A model generated the notes under the pieces. The model saw nothing but the letters and a program-made list of their open reading frames with translations. It did no database searches and was not told the origin of the DNA. A DNA stretch of 64,000 nucleotides from Novilysobacter_A longmucuonensis (GTDB taxonomy: Bacteria > Pseudomonadota > Gammaproteobacteria > Xanthomonadales > Xanthomonadaceae), in NCBI RefSeq assembly GCF_046600735.1, contig NZ_JBJMAW010000003.1, positions 62,001 through 126,000 on the forward strand. The letters run 5' to 3'. Shown here piece after piece: positions 51,343-61,756 of the stretch; the first letter of the stretch is position 1; each line of letters begins with the position of its first letter. Made by a program: the position numbers and the translations under genes.

Positions 51343-54300
51343 TCAGTCCAGATGAACGTGGCCGCCGTGGCCTTTCGGACAGTGGCAGACCGCGGTCGGT
51401 CCGAACTGAAGGCCGAAGGTCTGGCCGGCGCGGTGGCGCTGCCAGTAGAACTCCGGCGCCGGCGCCTCCTGGTTGCCGATCTCGGCCATGTCGGCCTCCA
51501 CGTCGAACAGCCGGCCGTCGACCATCACATAGCGGGTATCAATCGTGCTGCGGATGTTCTCCAGCGGATTGGAATTGAGCACCAGCAGGTCGGCCTGCTT
51601 GCCGACTTCCAGCGAGCCCAGCTGCGATCCAAGGCCGAGGTAGTCGGCGCCGTCGAAGGTCGCCGCGCGCAGCGCCTCGAACTCGCTGAAGCCGCCCTGC
51701 ACCAGCATCCAGGTTTCCCAGTTCGGGCTCAGGCCCTGCAACTGGCCATGGCCGCCGACCTGGATCCCGACCCCGGCATCGCGCAGCTGCTTGGTGGCCT
51801 TGGCCACCTCGATGTGCCAGTAGTCCCAGTCCGGCGCGACCTCGCGGCGGATCGAGCGGGCGTCCAGCGTCTCGCGCGGGAAGAAACGGTTGAGCTTGTC
51901 GTTCTCCCAGACGTTGTCGCGCGCATACCACCAGTACTCGCCCGACAGCCCGCCGTAGCTGACTACCAGCGTCGGCGTGTTGCGCACGTCGGTCTGCGAC
52001 CACAGCTCGACCACGTCCTTGTACAGCGGCGCGACCGGGATGTTGTGCTCGATGCCGGTGGCGCCGTCCAGGATCATCGTCATGTTGTGGTGGAACGTGC
52101 TGCCGCCTTCCTCGACCACCAGCATGCCCAGCTCCCTTGCTGCGGTGTTGATCTGCTGGCGCTGGTCGCGGCGCGGCTGGTTGTAGCTCTTGACCGAGAA
52201 CGCACCGTTGGCCTTCATCCGGCGCAGGTGGCTGCGCGCATCCTCGAGCGAGTCGACCTCGGCCTTGAAGTCGCCGTCGGCGCCGTAGAGGATCGTGCCG
52301 GTCGAGAACACGCGCGGGCCGACCATCCTGCCGGCCTTGAGCAGCTCGGCTTCGGAGAAAACGAATTCGGTGGTCGCCGACGGGTCGTGCATGGTGGTGA
52401 CGCCGAACGCGAGGTTGGCGTAGTACGCCCAGTTCTGCTGCGGCACCACTCCCTGGCCGAAGTGCGCGGCGTGCGCGTGCACGTCGATGTAGCCCGGCAC
52501 GATGGTCTTGCCGCTCGCATCGATGGTGCGCGTGCCCGACGGCACGCTGACCGACGCCGACGGGCCGACCGCCTCGATCACGTCGCCGCGCAGGACAATC
52601 GTGCCGTTCTCGATCACCTCCTCGCTGTTCTCGGCATCGCGCATGGTCACGATGCGCGCGTTGGTGAACGCGACCAGTTCGTCGGGCTGATCGACCGGGA
52701 CGGTCAGCCCGACCGCGATGCCGGTGTCACTGCCCGGCTCGGGCAGCTCGGTCGGCGCGCCGGGCAGGAACGCGAACGCCTGGTTGAGATCGCGCGAGTG
52801 GTATCGGTTGCCGACCATCCAGTGCAGCGACCCCGAATCCGCGCCCCAGTGCAGGTAGCTGCCGGTGTCCCGGCTGACCTGCGTCACCGGCAGCGCCTTG
52901 CTGTCCTTGCCGAGCTCCACGACTTGGCCGGTGGTCATCAGCGGCGCGACGTAAGCGTTGAACAGCTCGGTGAACGCGACCCACTTGCCGTCCGGGCTGA
53001 TGCTGACGGTATCGACGTACTTGAGGTCGAAGACCTCGCGCGGGTCCTCGCCGTGCAGGCCGACCGACATCAGCTTCTTCTCCAGGCCGCCGCCGGTGAG
53101 GTAGTACACGCGGCTGCCGTCGGCGTTGAACTGCGGCGCCTCGCCGCTATCGGCCACGCGCACCGGCTCGCCGCCGTCGGCCGGCATCACGTAGATGCCG
53201 CGCTCGCCCGACCACAGGCTACCGGTCAGCCCGCCGCCGCCGGCCTTGGAGTAGACGATGCGGCTGCCGTCGGGCGAGAACTTCGGCCCGTAGTAGAAGC
53301 CTTTCTCGTCGGTCAGGCGCTTGCCGGTGCCGCGCCCGTTCGCGTTGCGCACGTAGATCGCGCTCAGCGCCTCGTCCGACCAGGTGGTGTAGAGCAGCTT
53401 GCGGCCGTCGCTGCTGAAGCTCGGCTGGTATTCGTACAGGTTGTCGTTGCCGGTCAGGCGCTGCGGCGTACCGCCGGGCAGCGCCTTGCGCCACAGCTTG
53501 CCAAGCGCATGGAACACCAGGGTGTCGCCATCGCTGCTGGTCGCCACGTCGCGGATCATCCTGGGGGTGAAGTCGCCTTCCTCGATGGTCTGCTCGAAGC
53601 GCAGCGGCGCGGTCACGGTCTGCTCGACCGCGGCCTGGAACGGGATGTTGCTGGCCTCGCCGCTGGCGATGTCGACGCGCCACAGCTTGCCCTGCGCCCA
53701 CAGCACCACCGATTCGGAATCGGGCGTCCAGTCGAACCCGGTGTACGGCCCGAAGATCGCCCAGGCCTCCTGCTGGTCGTGCGAGAGCCCGTCCCACACC
53801 GGCCGCACCGCGCCGCTGGCCAGATCAAGCACGTGCAGCACCGATTTCTCGCGCACGCGCTTCACGAACGCCAGCGACTTGCCGTCGGGCGAGGGCTGCG
53901 GCCGCACCGCGCCGCCGGGGGTGGCGATCAGCGTGTCGGTCTCGCCGGTTTCGCGGTCCAGCCGTTTGATCGCGTAGATCACGTCGTGCGGGTTCTTGTT
54001 GTACTGGAAGGTCTCGCCGCCGCTGACATCCTCGGAGTAGTAGACGTAGCGGCCATCGGGGGATACCGCCGGCTCGCCGAGGTCCTGCTGGTCGTTCTTC
54101 TTCTCGACCAGCTGCAGGCCGCTACCGACGTCGGCGCCCTGGCCGCTGGCGTGGTACAGCCACAGCTCGCCGGCGCCGAGCGAACGCTCGCTGGTGAAAT
54201 GCTTGCGGCCGATCAGGTAGCGACCGTCCGGCGTCCACGCCGGGTTGTTGAGCAGGCGGAAGTCTTCCTTGGTGACCTGCACCGGATCGCTGCCGTCGAC

Positions 54301-54837
54301 ATCGATCGTCCACAGGTTGTTGCCGCCGCCCCGATCGGAGGTGAAGGCCAGCTCATCGCCGTCCGGCGAGAACCGCGGCTGCACGTCCCAGGCCGCGCCG
54401 CTGGTGATGCGCCGCGCGCTGCCGCCGGTGATCGGCAGGCGGTACAGGTCGCCCAGCAGCGAGAACGCGATCTCGCCGCCGTCGGGCGAGACGTCCACGT
54501 CGATCCAGGTGCCTTCGTCGGTGTCGAAGCGGACGGTCTTGGTCGGGCCGTGCGCGGCGGTGACGTCCCACTCGGGTTCCTTCTCATCGGCCTCGCCGGG
54601 CTGGCGCTGGCCCTTGGCGGTCTGCAGCGGCGCCTCGGCCGGGTCGGTGCCGACCGGGTCGAGTGCATCCTGCTCCAGCTGGACCTCTTCGTCGGGCTCG
54701 CTGGTATCGCGGTCCTGCGGCACCGGCTGCGGCGGCGGCTGAGGTGGGGGCTGGTCCTGCGCGAAGGCCGGCGCGGCGATCAAGGTGGAAAGGGCGCTGG
54801 TCAGCGCAAGGGCGAGCAGGCGGCGGTTGAGGGTCAT
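51343..54837 (-). CDS. Exported TolB-like propeller / amidohydrolase fusion protein
   Basis: A 1164-residue protein with a signal peptide (LALTSALSTLIAAPAFAQD), a linker rich in Pro, Gln and Glu, then about 500-600 residues of WD40-like/TolB blades (ISPDGKWVAFTELFN, FSPDGSRIVYSKAGGG, VSPDGRYVYYSED), and a C-terminal amidohydrolase domain from about residue 720 (GTIVLRGDVIEAVG, VPGYIDVHAHAAHFG metal ligands, LGSLEVGKQADLLVLNSNPL). Likely a periplasmic hydrolase, perhaps for peptides or cyclic amides. It ends in a His-rich HGGHVHLD tail that could bind metal. ATG 54837 is favoured over 54849 by the signal peptide. Confidence 0.9.
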   Translation of the reverse strand: MTLNRRLLALALTSALSTLIAAPAFAQDQPPPQPPPQPVPQDRDTSEPDEEVQLEQDALDPVGTDPAEAPLQTAKGQRQPGEADEKEPEWDVTAAHGPTKTVRFDTDEGTWIDVDVSPDGGEIAFSLLGDLYRLPITGGSARRITSGAAWDVQPRFSPDGDELAFTSDRGGGNNLWTIDVDGSDPVQVTKEDFRLLNNPAWTPDGRYLIGRKHFTSERSLGAGELWLYHASGQGADVGSGLQLVEKKNDQQDLGEPAVSPDGRYVYYSEDVSGGETFQYNKNPHDVIYAIKRLDRETGETDTLIATPGGAVRPQPSPDGKSLAFVKRVREKSVLHVLDLASGAVRPVWDGLSHDQQEAWAIFGPYTGFDWTPDSESVVLWAQGKLWRVDIASGEASNIPFQAAVEQTVTAPLRFEQTIEEGDFTPRMIRDVATSSDGDTLVFHALGKLWRKALPGGTPQRLTGNDNLYEYQPSFSSDGRKLLYTTWSDEALSAIYVRNANGRGTGKRLTDEKGFYYGPKFSPDGSRIVYSKAGGGGLTGSLWSGERGIYVMPADGGEPVRVADSGEAPQFNADGSRVYYLTGGGLEKKLMSVGLHGEDPREVFDLKYVDTVSISPDGKWVAFTELFNAYVAPLMTTGQVVELGKDSKALPVTQVSRDTGSYLHWGADSGSLHWMVGNRYHSRDLNQAFAFLPGAPTELPEPGSDTGIAVGLTVPVDQPDELVAFTNARIVTMRDAENSEEVIENGTIVLRGDVIEAVGPSASVSVPSGTRTIDASGKTIVPGYIDVHAHAAHFGQGVVPQQNWAYYANLAFGVTTMHDPSATTEFVFSEAELLKAGRMVGPRVFSTGTILYGADGDFKAEVDSLEDARSHLRRMKANGAFSVKSYNQPRRDQRQQINTAARELGMLVVEEGGSTFHHNMTMILDGATGIEHNIPVAPLYKDVVELWSQTDVRNTPTLVVSYGGLSGEYWWYARDNVWENDKLNRFFPRETLDARSIRREVAPDWDYWHIEVAKATKQLRDAGVGIQVGGHGQLQGLSPNWETWMLVQGGFSEFEALRAATFDGADYLGLGSQLGSLEVGKQADLLVLNSNPLENIRSTIDTRYVMVDGRLFDVEADMAEIGNQEAPAPEFYWQRHRAGQTFGLQFGPTAVCHCPKGHGGHVHLD

Positions 54838-55141
54838 CGATGGGCACACGTGCGGATGAACCTTGCAGCCTAACGCCTGCGGCGGCGTCGCTCGTAGGCC
54901 GGAAGTCCCGTAACGCGCGACCGCAGTCGCAAGTCGTGCGAGCCGCCCGATTGCGTGTGGTGTCTTCCGCCCCTGTTGTAGGAGCGGCTTCAGCCGCGAT
55001 CCGGAATCGTCGATCCGTGCAATTTCCGATCGCGGCTGAAGCCGCTCCTACGGCCGTAGGAAGCCCAGTAGGGCGGGTTTCAACCCGCCGACACACCAAA
55101 TGTTCGCGCCGATCGCGGCGGTTTAAACCCGCCCTACGCGT
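54838..55141. repeat. Intergenic region with two REP pairs
   Basis: Holds a SMAG-like pair at 54978-55051 (GTAGGAGCGGCTTCAGCCGC ... CGCTCCTAC) and a second type at 55068-55137 (GTAGGGCGGGTTTCAACCCGCC ... GGTTTAAACCCGCCCTAC). The promoter of the amidohydrolase gene should be in the first 130 bases. No gene is visible. Confidence 0.85.
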
Positions 55142-55320
55142 CTACGCGTCGAACTTGACCGTCTCCGACGCGAACCCCACCACCAGCGCGCCCTTGCCGA
55201 CATGACCATGCCGGTCAGGCTCATCACGCTTTCGAACAATTCGACGTTGTGCTCGGCGCAGGCCGCCTGCAGCCTCTGGTAACCGGGCAGGGCGCGCATC
55301 TCCGGCAGCTCGCCGCCTGG
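55142..55320 (-). pseudogene. Possible degraded coding remnant
   Basis: On the minus strand one frame reads ELPEMRALPGYQRLQAACAEHN then VELFESVMSLTGMVM, and another frame ends with GALVVGFASETVKFDA and TAG at 55142-55144. Together they look like the C-terminal end of a protein with a frameshift near 55200 and no start. I cannot name the family. It lies just downstream of the isomerase stop and next to REP pairs. Weak evidence: both pieces have protein-like composition, but no motif settles it. Confidence 0.35.
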
Positions 55321-55323
55321 GAG

Positions 55324-55941
55324 TCAGCCGCGGCGCTGGATGCCGACCGGAAGCGTCGCCACCCGCCGCATCTCGCCTTCGGTCAGCAGGCTCGGGTCCT
55401 CCAGCGCGGCCATCGCGAACTCGTGTGCGTCATTGCCCCAGAACAGTTGTTCGCCGATCGCCAGGGTCGGCACCCCGTAGACCCCGGCCGCGATCGCAGC
55501 CTCGGTGTTGGCGCGCAGCGCGGCCTTGGTTACATCGGCCGACAGCGCGGCCGCTTCGATGCCGAGCGTGTCCAGCAACGGCGCGAGTGCATCGACACTG
55601 TCGGCGGCGCGGCCCGCGGCCCAGATCCACGCAAAGATCGCATCGACGGCCTGCGCGGTGCCGCCAGCGGCGATGCACGCACGCAGCGCCGGCAACGGAT
55701 TGAACGGATGGGCCGGCGGAAATCGCAGCGCCACGCCTTCCTGGCGCGCCTGCCACAGCACGTGGCGGTAGGTGAACTCGCGCTTGCCGCGAATCTCGGC
55801 CGGGCCTTTCTGCCCGTGCGCATCGAGCACCGCGGCGAACATGATCGGCACCGGGGTGATGTCGTGCCCGTCGCGCAGTGCCTTGAGCTTCTGCCACTGC
55901 AGGTAGGAGAACGGCGAGAGGAAATCGAAGTACCAACGCAT
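55324..55941 (-). CDS. 2-hydroxychromene-2-carboxylate isomerase family protein
   Basis: A DsbA-like thioredoxin-fold (GST kappa type) protein of about 205 residues. It starts WYFDFLSPFSYLQW, with the SPxSY active-site serine region, then REFTYRHVLWQARQEG and, near the end, VYGVPTLAIGEQLFWGNDA (cited in full at 19 residues). Likely glutathione-dependent isomerase or related activity. Three consecutive ATG codons (55947, 55944, 55941) are possible starts; the third is best spaced from GAGG, which is followed upstream by a REP element. Confidence 0.88.
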   Translation of the reverse strand: MRWYFDFLSPFSYLQWQKLKALRDGHDITPVPIMFAAVLDAHGQKGPAEIRGKREFTYRHVLWQARQEGVALRFPPAHPFNPLPALRACIAAGGTAQAVDAIFAWIWAAGRAADSVDALAPLLDTLGIEAAALSADVTKAALRANTEAAIAAGVYGVPTLAIGEQLFWGNDAHEFAMAALEDPSLLTEGEMRRVATLPVGIQRRG

Positions 55942-55953
55942 CATCATCGCCTC

Positions 55954-56029
55954 GTAGGAGCGGCTTCAGCCGCGATCGTACCGCCGGTCGGCCGCGCCGC
56001 TTCCGGATCGCGGCTGAAGCCGCTCCTAC
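55954..56029. repeat. SMAG-like REP pair
   Basis: GTAGGAGCGGCTTCAGCCGC at 55954 and its inverse ending CGCTCCTAC at 56029, between the isomerase gene and the amidohydrolase-like gene. Confidence 0.88.
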
Positions 56030-56069
56030 GGGGTCCGAGATCGGCGCCGGCGAGCCGGCGCCACTCTCA

Positions 56070-57409
56070 CTATTTCCGAGCGTCGACCGCCGGATAGGCC
56101 AGTGGCAGCCCGCCGTTCTCGGCCGGCACCCGCGGGCGCAGGTAGCGGTCACGCAGCTCGGTCTGGCGGCTGCGCATCTGGATCGGTTGGCCGTTCATCC
56201 ACACCTGGGTGGCGACGCTGTTGACCTCCAGCGGGTCGCCGCTCCACAGCACCAGGTCGGCGCGCAGCCCCGGCGCGATGCGGCCGATCCGGTCGCCGAC
56301 GCCCAGCGCTTCGGCCGGCACCGTGGTCAGGCCGGCCAGGCCGGCGGCCCACGGCAGGCCCGCAGCAACCGCGTTGCCGGCCAGCTGGCGGACCTTGCGG
56401 GCGTTGTGCGAGGCATCGCCACTCTGGCTGAAACTCACCTCGACGCCCGCTGCATCGAGCCGCGCCGCGTTTTCCATGGTCGCGCCGATCTGGTCGAAGT
56501 CGCCCGGCAGGTTGCCGAGCGGGTCGACGAACACCGGCACGTCGGCCGCCGCCAGCTCCGAGGCCACCTTCCACGCCTCGGCGCCGCCGGCGATCGCGAT
56601 GCGCACGTCGTGGCGCTCTGCCCAACGCAGCAGCTGGCGGATGTCGGACGCGCGATGCACGCCCACCATCACCCGGCCGCCGTCGTCGAGGTACGTGGCC
56701 AGCGTGCGGCGCCCGGCGGGGGTGAGCAGCGCGGCATTGGCGTCAGCGCCGATGCGGCCGCGGACCTCGTCGATCAGCTGGTCCAGGATCATCCACTGCG
56801 CCGCGCGCGAGTTGCCGCTGAGGCCGGCCGCACGCCCGCCCAGATCGACGAACAAGACGCGTTCGCCCACCGGGTCCAGGCTGCCGTCCAGCCGCACCAC
56901 GCCGCCCTGGCCACCGATGATCGAGCCACCGCTGCCGGTACCCGCACCAAGCACGGTCCAGCCGATGCCCTCGATCCGGGTCACCGGCACCAGCGTGGAT
57001 GCCGGGTTGTAGGCCAGGGTCACGTCGAACTCCGGGCGCACCGTCATCTGCTTGGTCTCCGCGCCCAGCCCCAAGGTCACATCGACCGTGCTGCGCTCGC
57101 CGGAAACTTCCTCCAGTCCGATCTCGGTGATGCCGCCGAACAGGGTCGGGGTCAGCGGACGGTTCTGTGCATCGACCACCTGCGCACCGGCCGGCGCGAC
57201 CAGGCCGCTGCCGACCTGCCGCACGACGCCGTCACTGATCAGCACGTCGGCGTTCTGCAGGCTGCCCTGCGCCCCGGCGGTGTGCACGGTGGCGTTGCGG
57301 ATGAGCACGCTGTTGGAGGGCGCGCTGCTCAAGGGCATGCCCTGGGCACTGGCGCCGAAGCCGACCAGGGCCAGCGTCGCCGCGGCGAGCACCTTCATCG
57401 CGAAGCCGT

Positions 57410-57413
<4 letters not shown>
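56070..57413 (-). CDS. Exported amidohydrolase-like protein lacking the HxH metal motif
   Basis: A 447-residue protein with a signal peptide (LAAATLALVGFGASAQG). It has the amidohydrolase-type start (VLIRNATVHTAGAQG, VLISDGVVRQVG) and end (IGRIAPGLRADLVLWSGDPL). Where active members have G.ID.H.H it reads RPLTPTLFGGITEIGLEEVSG (cited in two parts: RPLTPTLFGGI, TEIGLEEVSG), with no histidine pair. It is coupled (ATGA) to an intact paralogue, so it may be a regulatory or structural partner subunit. Downstream half is Ala/Gly-rich and conserved in pattern. Confidence 0.85.
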
Positions 57414-58864
<1,451 letters not shown>

Positions 58865-60060
58865 GATCGGTGGTTTCCCCTGGTGTGGCGGTGCGTGGCG
58901 TGACGATGCGCGTGCGGCGGCCAGTTCGGCCCGCGCGCGGGTGTGGTCTACAGCATCGCACCGTAGCCCTGCGCCGCGTCCTGTGCCAACCCTGACGATG
59001 GTCATGATCGGGGACAGGATCGGCAAAGTGGGTGGGGAGTAGGGACACAGTGAGCGTGGTGGCGCTTTCGCTGGAATGCGCCGCACCATCGGGAGTCGGC
59101 GGCGATCGCTTGGCTGTTGCTAATCGCTGTTGCTAATCGCTGTTGCTTATCGCTGTTGCCTGTAGCTGCTGCCGCGCAAATCGAATCACCGCGCCACTCC
59201 ACAGACCCCGAAGGGGCGGCGCACACGGACGTGCGCCGTTTTCCGACCGAGCCATGGATGGCGAGTCGGAAAATCCCCGCGTCGCCCGCACGGCGAGGTG
59301 TTTGAAGTGTCGAGGAAGGGCCCTTCTTTGGTTACTTTCTTTGGCCCTTTAAAGAAAGTAACTCGCCTTCAGGCGAAAGCATTTGATCCTTGCCTGTCTA
59401 CCGTCTGCGGATGTTTCTAGGAGTTGCGGCTCGCTCAAGATCAAGATCAAGATCAACTTCAACTTCAACTTCAACTTCAAGATCAAGATCAAGATCAGGA
59501 GCTTCCGCCTGAAGGCGGGTCACTTTCTTTGCTAAACCCAAAGAAAGGGCTCTCCCCGACACACCTCCCGTGCGGGCGTGTAGTAGCGCGGGGATTTTTC
59601 GACTCGCCATCCATGGCTCGGTCGAAAAACGGCGGCCATCCATGGCCGCCGCCCCTTCGGGGTCTGTGGAGTGGCTGGGTGGTTGATTGGCGCGAAAGCA
59701 GGGGCAACTGCTGAGCGAAAGCGGAAAGCGGAAAGCGGAAAGCGGAAAGCGGAAAGCGGAAAGCGGAAAGCGGAAAGCGGAAAGCGGAAAGCGGAAAGCG
59801 GAAAATGGAAAATGGAAAACGTAATCAACCTGAGCGGGCTGCGCCGGTTCGGGATCGGTTGATGGAAAATTGAGGCCAACCCCACGGCTCCGCCAAATGG
59901 GACGGCTCCCTTCGCGCGGTGGTCTCACTGACACCACTATCCTTGCCGCTGCTCTGAAAACCCTGTCGTGCGAACCCAGTGGAGCGGCCGGTTTCAGCTC
60001 GCTGCCCGCGCGAAAAGCAGATCCTTGCGGTAAGGACGACAACCGGCCGGAGGCCTGGCG
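58865..60060. repeat. 1.2-kb non-coding block: simple repeats and a large inverted repeat
   Basis: No gene is supported here. It contains four 13-base units of GCTGTTGCTAATC at 59113-59164; arms of a large imperfect inverted repeat at about 59187-59396 and 59502-59682; an array of TCAAGA/TCAACT hexamers at 59435-59500 in the loop; and twelve perfect copies of GCGGAAA at 59721-59804 followed by two ATGGAAA. Short open frames with PEGAAAMDGR or EPWMASRKIP are the arms read as protein, and such spurious peptides are common in Xanthomonadaceae annotations. The start of the DUF924 gene has GGAGG at 60049. Confidence 0.85.
59187..59682. repeat. Large imperfect inverted repeat (about 500 bases overall)
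   Basis: Left arm begins CCACTCCACAGACCCCGAAG and right arm ends with its complement CTTCGGGGTCTGTGGAGTGG; inner arm ends are CGCCTTCAGGCG / CGCCTGAAGGCG. Shared segments between arms include GAGCCATGGATGGCGAGTCG and the AAGAAAG block. A smaller palindrome (CCATGGATGG) lies inside each arm. Could fold into a long hairpin or cruciform with the hexamer array as the loop. Confidence 0.8.
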
Positions 60061-60618
60061 ATGACCATCATGCAACCCACGATCGCGGCCCGCGACGTGG
60101 TCGAGTTCTGGCGCGGCGCCGGTCCGGCCCGCTGGTTCGACGCCGACGAGGCGTTCGACGCCCAATGCAGGCTGCGTTTCCTCGATGCGCACCTGCGCGC
60201 CTCGCGCCGCGAGTACGACGATTGGATGGCCGACGCCGAAGGCGCGTTGGCGCTGCTGCTCCTGCTCGACCAGATGCCGCGCAACATCTACCGCGGCAGC
60301 GCGCACGTCTATGCCACCGATCTGCTGGCGCGGCAGATCGCCGACGCCGCGATCCAGTCCGGCTTCGACCTGCAGACCGAAGCCGAGTTGCGGCTGTTCT
60401 TCTACCTGCCCTTTACCCATTCCGAAGACGCGGCCGACCAGCAACGCGCGGTCGAGTTGCACCGGACGCTGCCGGCGCCCGGCGCCGACAAGTGGGCGTT
60501 GCACCATTGCGGCATCATCGAACGCTTCGGCCGCTTCCCGCACCGCAATGCACTGCTCGGCCGCACGAGCACGCCCGAGGAGCAGGCGTTTCTCGACCAG
60601 GGCGGTTTCAGCGGCTGA
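60061..60618 (+). CDS. DUF924 family protein
   Basis: A 185-residue soluble alpha-helical protein. VVEFWRGAGPARWFDADEAFD (cited in part: VVEFWRGAGPARWF), LDQMPRNIYRGSAHVYATD and FFYLPFTHSEDAADQQRAV are the conserved DUF924 blocks; the last part HRNALLGRTSTPEEQAFL closes the family. Function unknown. ATG 60061 has GGAGG at 60049-60053. Confidence 0.93.
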   Translation: MTIMQPTIAARDVVEFWRGAGPARWFDADEAFDAQCRLRFLDAHLRASRREYDDWMADAEGALALLLLLDQMPRNIYRGSAHVYATDLLARQIADAAIQSGFDLQTEAELRLFFYLPFTHSEDAADQQRAVELHRTLPAPGADKWALHHCGIIERFGRFPHRNALLGRTSTPEEQAFLDQGGFSG

Positions 60619-60627
60619 CAGGCCCTT

Positions 60628-60701
60628 GTAGGAGCGGCTTCAGCCGCGATCAGGCAATCGGCCCATACCGACGATCCAGACTCCGGCTGAACCGTCCTGC
60701 A
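60628..60701. repeat. SMAG-like REP with decayed right arm
   Basis: GTAGGAGCGGCTTCAGCCGC at 60628 with a degenerate inverse around 60679-60701 (CTCCGGCTGAACCGTCCTGC). Between convergent genes. Confidence 0.75.
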
Positions 60702-60735
60702 CCCGAACAGGCGCGTCCATGCGCCCGATGACGCG

Positions 60736-61665
60736 TCAGTACCTGGGCACGTGCACGTCGGCCTGCTCGGCCCACGCCTCGATGCCGCCGGTGACGTTGA
60801 ACACCTGGGTGAAGCCGAGGCCGCGGAAATGCTCAGCGGCCTGGGCGCTGCGTTGGCCGTGGTGGCACAGGAACGCCAGGGGCGTGTGCTTGGGCAATGC
60901 TTCCAGTTGCGCGTGACCGCCGTCGTCGAGCGTAGTGAACGGCACGTTGACCGTGGCCTGTTCGCGCTCCTCGACCGGGCGCACATCGACCAGGGTCAGC
61001 GTGCCGGCGCCGACGCGCTCGGCCGCTTCGGTGGCGGCGATCGGCTGCACCTTCGGCGGTGCGTTGGGGTTTTCGATAACCAGCCCGCGACCACGCTCGT
61101 CATCGACCCAGTCGATCGACAGGCCTTCGGCGCGGCGTGCGCCGGCCAGGTCGAACTGCACGCGCAGGCCCTCGGTCTCCACCGCGATCGCATCGGCATC
61201 CACCGGCGCCAGCTGCAGTTTGGCGTTGAAGCGCGGGTCGATCTGCAGCAGCACCGCGTAGCCCTCGCCGGCGTTGCCGACCGCCTCGCGCAGCATTTGT
61301 GCCGCGGCCGGGGTGATGCTGATCGACGGCGGCGTGCGGTCCGGCGCGGGCAGGCCGAGCGCGCCGTGCAGCTCGCCGGAGTTGGCCATTTGTTCGATGA
61401 TGTCGCTGCCGCCGACCAGCTCGCCGCCGATGTAGAGCTGCGGGATGGTCGGCCACTCGCCGTATTGCTTGATGCCTTCGCGGATATCGGGATCGGTCAG
61501 CACATCGATGTGGGCGTAGTCGACCCCGAGCGAGTCGAGCGCCCCGACCGCCTTGGCCGAGAAGCCGCATTGCGGCGCGCGGGGTTCGCCCTTCATGAAC
61601 AGGACGATGCGGTTGCTGCCGAGCAGGGTTTCGATGCGCGTGCGCAGGGTGGGGTCGAGCGACAT
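60736..61665 (-). CDS. Monothiol glutaredoxin - A-type-like domain - rhodanese fusion (Grx4 family)
   Basis: A 309-residue protein in three parts. Residues 1-105 are a monothiol glutaredoxin with CGFS in KGEPRAPQCGFSAKA, as used in Fe-S cluster transfer. Residues ~110-200 resemble the HesB/IscA fold (ISITPAAAQMLREAV, LSIDWVDDERGRGLVIENPN) but without the usual three cysteines. Residues ~205-305 are a rhodanese domain with the catalytic Cys in AFLCHHGQRS and DVRPVEEREQ. Probably an adaptor between Fe-S or sulfur delivery reactions. ATG 61665 begins MSLDPTLRTRIE. Confidence 0.92.
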   Translation of the reverse strand: MSLDPTLRTRIETLLGSNRIVLFMKGEPRAPQCGFSAKAVGALDSLGVDYAHIDVLTDPDIREGIKQYGEWPTIPQLYIGGELVGGSDIIEQMANSGELHGALGLPAPDRTPPSISITPAAAQMLREAVGNAGEGYAVLLQIDPRFNAKLQLAPVDADAIAVETEGLRVQFDLAGARRAEGLSIDWVDDERGRGLVIENPNAPPKVQPIAATEAAERVGAGTLTLVDVRPVEEREQATVNVPFTTLDDGGHAQLEALPKHTPLAFLCHHGQRSAQAAEHFRGLGFTQVFNVTGGIEAWAEQADVHVPRY

Positions 61666-61756
61666 GGGACATCCGTCAACTTGCGTGGGGCAACCCAGTT
61701 TACGCCCCTGCCGTCGCACGCCTCGCCACGCGCGCCGGCGATGGCATGATGCGGCG

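Noticed and set aside
51229..54873. Very long open frame (about 1200 codons) on the plus strand
   Set aside because: It is exactly antisense to the propeller-amidohydrolase gene, has no recognisable domain, and its composition (Ala, Arg, Val, His rich) is typical of shadow frames in GC-rich DNA.
59721..59804. Heptamer array as a CRISPR-like locus
   Set aside because: There are no spacers; units are directly adjacent.
59398..60543. Minus-strand frame of 381 codons with HSTDPEGAAAMDGR-like sequence
   Set aside because: It reads through the inverted repeat, the heptamer array and the antisense of the DUF924 gene, so it is not one gene.
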